Positions 62,111 through 64,000 of a DNA stretch of 64,000 nucleotides are shown one piece after another; position 1 is the first letter of the stretch; each line of letters opens with the position of its first letter. The notes beneath the pieces are model-generated. The model worked only from the letters and a program-made list of their open reading frames with translations, did no database searches and was not told the DNA's origin. The stretch comes from Plantibacter flavus (GTDB taxonomy: Bacteria > Actinomycetota > Actinomycetes > Actinomycetales > Microbacteriaceae): positions 378,825 through 442,824 of the forward strand of contig NZ_FXAP01000001.1 in the NCBI RefSeq assembly GCF_900177615.1, in the 5' to 3' direction. The position numbers and the translations under genes are program-made.

Positions 62111-64000
62111 GTGCGGTGGGGCGGTCGGGGATCGTGTCCTCGGCCGTCCGCTCTCCTCTCGGCTGTGCGGGGCGCGGTGCGCGGGTCAGTTCGTCTTCGG
62201 AGCGGACGCCTCCGGTGGTTCGTGCCCATTCTCGCACCGTCCACCGGCCGGCCTGCGCCAGCTTGTACAGGGTGTGGTCGGGGTTGACGGCGACCGGGTT
62301 GCCGACCAGCTGCAGCCAGGCGGCGTCCGCGTGGGAGTCGCCGTAGCCGTAGGAGTGCGCGAGGTCCATGCCGTGCTGCTCGGCGTACTGCGTGAGCCAG
62401 GCGCCGCGCGCTTCGTCGACGAGCGGCGGGCTGTCGAGGTAGCCCGTGAGGCGTCCGTTCTCGGCGTGCATCGCCCCGGCCACGACCTCGTCGAAGAACG
62501 GCTCGAGCGGAGCCGTCATGAGGTCGATGGTGCCGGTGACGAGGATCGTCCGGTGACCGGCTGCCCGGTGCGCGGCGATCTGCTCGAGCGCCTGGGGGAG
62601 GAGGCGGGACCGGACGGCCTTGCCGAAGCCGCCCCGGACGATCTTCTCGAGCTGCGCCACGTCGACACCTTCGTAGCGACGCATGAACGTGCGGATGAAC
62701 TCACCGCGGTCGCGGAGTTCAGCACCGATGTACCCCGGCATGGAGGCGCCGAGCGCGGCGATCTCGATGGGCCAGCGCGACCGCGAGGTCGCGGCGAGCC
62801 GCAGCCAGAGGTACTGCTCGATGAGGTTCCAGGCGAGTACCGTGCCCTCGAGGTCGAACACCGCGAGGACGTCGTCGCGCACGGGCAAAATCTTCTGCTG
62901 CTTCGCGGCGCCCGCCTTGCGGTTGGCGAAGGCGCGGGTCAGGGTCGTGACGGCGGGGAAGTGGATGCGCTGGAAGTAGTCGTCCCAGTCGATCGTCGTG
63001 ACGTCGAACCCGCGGTCCGCCTGCTGCTCGGGCGTCAGCGAGGCGTGCAGGGCACGGGTGCGCTGGTCGTCGAACACGATCTCGCTCTGCACGTAGGAGC
63101 GGTAGAGCCCGGTGAAGTCGCGGAGCGAGCCGAGGTCACTCGACGCCTTGCGGATCCGGTCCTGCCACCCGCGGGTGGTCGCGTTCGCCGGCAGGTGGGA
63201 GACGACCCGGCCGGCCGCCGTCGTCGCCTTCTGCCGCCGGTCGATGGAACGCTCGATCGCGCGCCCGCCGGGGAAGTTCCAGGTCGGCACGCTGATGTCG
63301 CCGGCGTCCGCCGGGATCGGGTGCTCCGTGAAGTAGCTGTGCACGTTCGCGTACATCTTGTGGAACGGCAGCGGGTTGCTCGCGCCGGAACTCACGTGGA
63401 AGTACCGCGCTGCAGCCGGCTCCGGCGGGGTCTGGGCCGCGGCGAGGATCGCGTTGACGACGAAGTCGACGGGGATGATGTCGAGCACGCTGTCGGGGAG
63501 GCCCGGGAAGTCGGGCAGCTGTCCGCGGCCGTAGGCGATGATCAGCGGGTCGGCGACCTTGTAGCCGTCGATCCAGCCGGGGAAGGGGTGCGCGAGCGCG
63601 CTCTCGATGATCGAGGGACGCACGACGGAGAGTCGGTTGCCCTCGCCGGCCCAGCGCTCCTCGGCCACCCGCTCGGCCATCGCCTTCGTGAAGGTGTAGA
63701 CGTCGGTCCAGCCGAGGCTCTCGGCGCGTGCGCGGCCGTGGGCGACGAGTCGAGCGTCGACCCAGGCGATGCGTGCGGCCTCGGCGGCGTTCGAGACGGC
63801 CTGTGGGCCGGCCTTGCCGTGCTCGCGACGGGCGGTCTGCATGAGCTTGCGCAAGACCTCCGGACGACGGGACGACTCCTCGGTGCGGACGCGCGCCGAG
63901 CGGGCTGCCTCGGCCTCGACGCGCCAGTCGGCGTCGTGCGCGAGGCTGCGTTCCGGCTGGATGCCCTTCCGCGTGCCGCCGACGTAGGCGGTGGAGACGT
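62100..64000 (-). CDS. acyl-reductase (SDR) / HAD-IB phosphatase fusion, 5' end outside window
   Basis: At least 632 residues, open at the right edge, so the start and probably the Gly-rich NAD motif are missing. The first visible residues, VSTAYVGGTRKG, are a typical segment of fatty acyl-CoA reductase (male-sterility) SDRs; DVYTFTKAMAERVAEER (YxxxK-like) and VVRPSIIESAL follow. The second part is a HAD-IB domain: DLEGTV (motif I), TILVTGTID, and GYGDSHADAAWL (motif IV). Such fusions reduce acyl-CoA to aldehydes or alcohols and may also act on a phosphorylated lipid; activity is unproven. Coupled to the diiron gene. Confidence 0.82.
   Translation of the reverse strand, partial: VSTAYVGGTRKGIQPERSLAHDADWRVEAEAARSARVRTEESSRRPEVLRKLMQTARREHGKAGPQAVSNAAEAARIAWVDARLVAHGRARAESLGWTDVYTFTKAMAERVAEERWAGEGNRLSVVRPSIIESALAHPFPGWIDGYKVADPLIIAYGRGQLPDFPGLPDSVLDIIPVDFVVNAILAAAQTPPEPAAARYFHVSSGASNPLPFHKMYANVHSYFTEHPIPADAGDISVPTWNFPGGRAIERSIDRRQKATTAAGRVVSHLPANATTRGWQDRIRKASSDLGSLRDFTGLYRSYVQSEIVFDDQRTRALHASLTPEQQADRGFDVTTIDWDDYFQRIHFPAVTTLTRAFANRKAGAAKQQKILPVRDDVLAVFDLEGTVLAWNLIEQYLWLRLAATSRSRWPIEIAALGASMPGYIGAELRDRGEFIRTFMRRYEGVDVAQLEKIVRGGFGKAVRSRLLPQALEQIAAHRAAGHRTILVTGTIDLMTAPLEPFFDEVVAGAMHAENGRLTGYLDSPPLVDEARGAWLTQYAEQHGMDLAHSYGYGDSHADAAWLQLVGNPVAVNPDHTLYKLAQAGRWTVREWARTTGGVRSEDELTRAPRPAQPRGERTAEDTIPDRPTAHGV

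Overview
The window is high-GC chromosomal DNA from an actinobacterium, most likely a member of Microbacteriaceae (genus not determined). The evidence is the codon and base bias, two DUF222/HNH (13E12-type) genes, a class Ib nrdHIEF operon, a WhiB-free but AfsR/BTAD-containing gene set, and many genes whose start codon lies 6 nt after a TANNNT -10 box, as expected for leaderless transcripts. There is no integrase, transposase, phage module, CRISPR array, rRNA or tRNA that I can see. Gene content is mostly housekeeping and transport.

Layout. 0-1.9 kb: a DUF222/HNH gene set between blocks of a short dispersed repeat. 1.9-19 kb: single genes and short operons (MscS channel, SIS-domain protein, three MFS permeases, serine hydrolase, aldose epimerase, a Q/P-repeat membrane protein, DUF445, a CsoR/RcnR-type metal sensor with its operator, DUF4349 lipoprotein plus acyl-CoA dehydrogenase, a 4 x 77 bp tandem array, hydrolase, aldo/keto reductase, FMN reductase). 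19-23.2 kb: nrdH-nrdI-nrdE-nrdF with a promoter region carrying DnaA-box-like and NrdR-box-like sites and a repeat insertion between nrdE and nrdF. 23.2-30 kb: small membrane proteins, flavin reductase, sulfurtransferase, hrpA. 30-31.5 kb: a truncated second DUF222/HNH copy and a long repeat array. 31.6-34.2 kb: a self-regulated ABC exporter operon. 34.4-39.6 kb: a histidine/aromatic ammonia-lyase homologue that has lost the MIO tripeptide, next to a complete OpuC-type quaternary-ammonium ABC importer. 39.7-46.4 kb: DUF1684, YyaL, a half-length rhodanese, SdaA and a DrrAB-type exporter. 46.4-54.8 kb: AfsR-like regulator, CoA-binding protein, MetY, a guanidine-III riboswitch with its Gdx exporter, YeiH and a protein O-mannosyltransferase. 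54.9-61.3 kb: rsmI, metG-tatD, rsmA, aldo/keto reductase, ispE. 61.3-64 kb: a diiron ferritin-like protein translationally coupled to an acyl-reductase/HAD fusion that runs off the right edge.

Two themes stand out. First, a dispersed repeat exists in two forms: A, core CCCTGAGCYTGTCGAAGG, and B, core ACTTCGACARGCTCAGTGAC. They are close to reverse complements of each other but differ at fixed positions, and they occur in inverted pairs and tandem arrays. They flank both DUF222/HNH copies, sit inside the nrd operon and even supply the first codons of one gene. Nearly all lie in the first 31.5 kb. Second, the MIO-less lyase beside the OpuC-type importer suggests uptake and breakdown of a trimethylammonium compound; this is inference. 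All coordinates and motifs were read by eye from the sequence; no database search was run.
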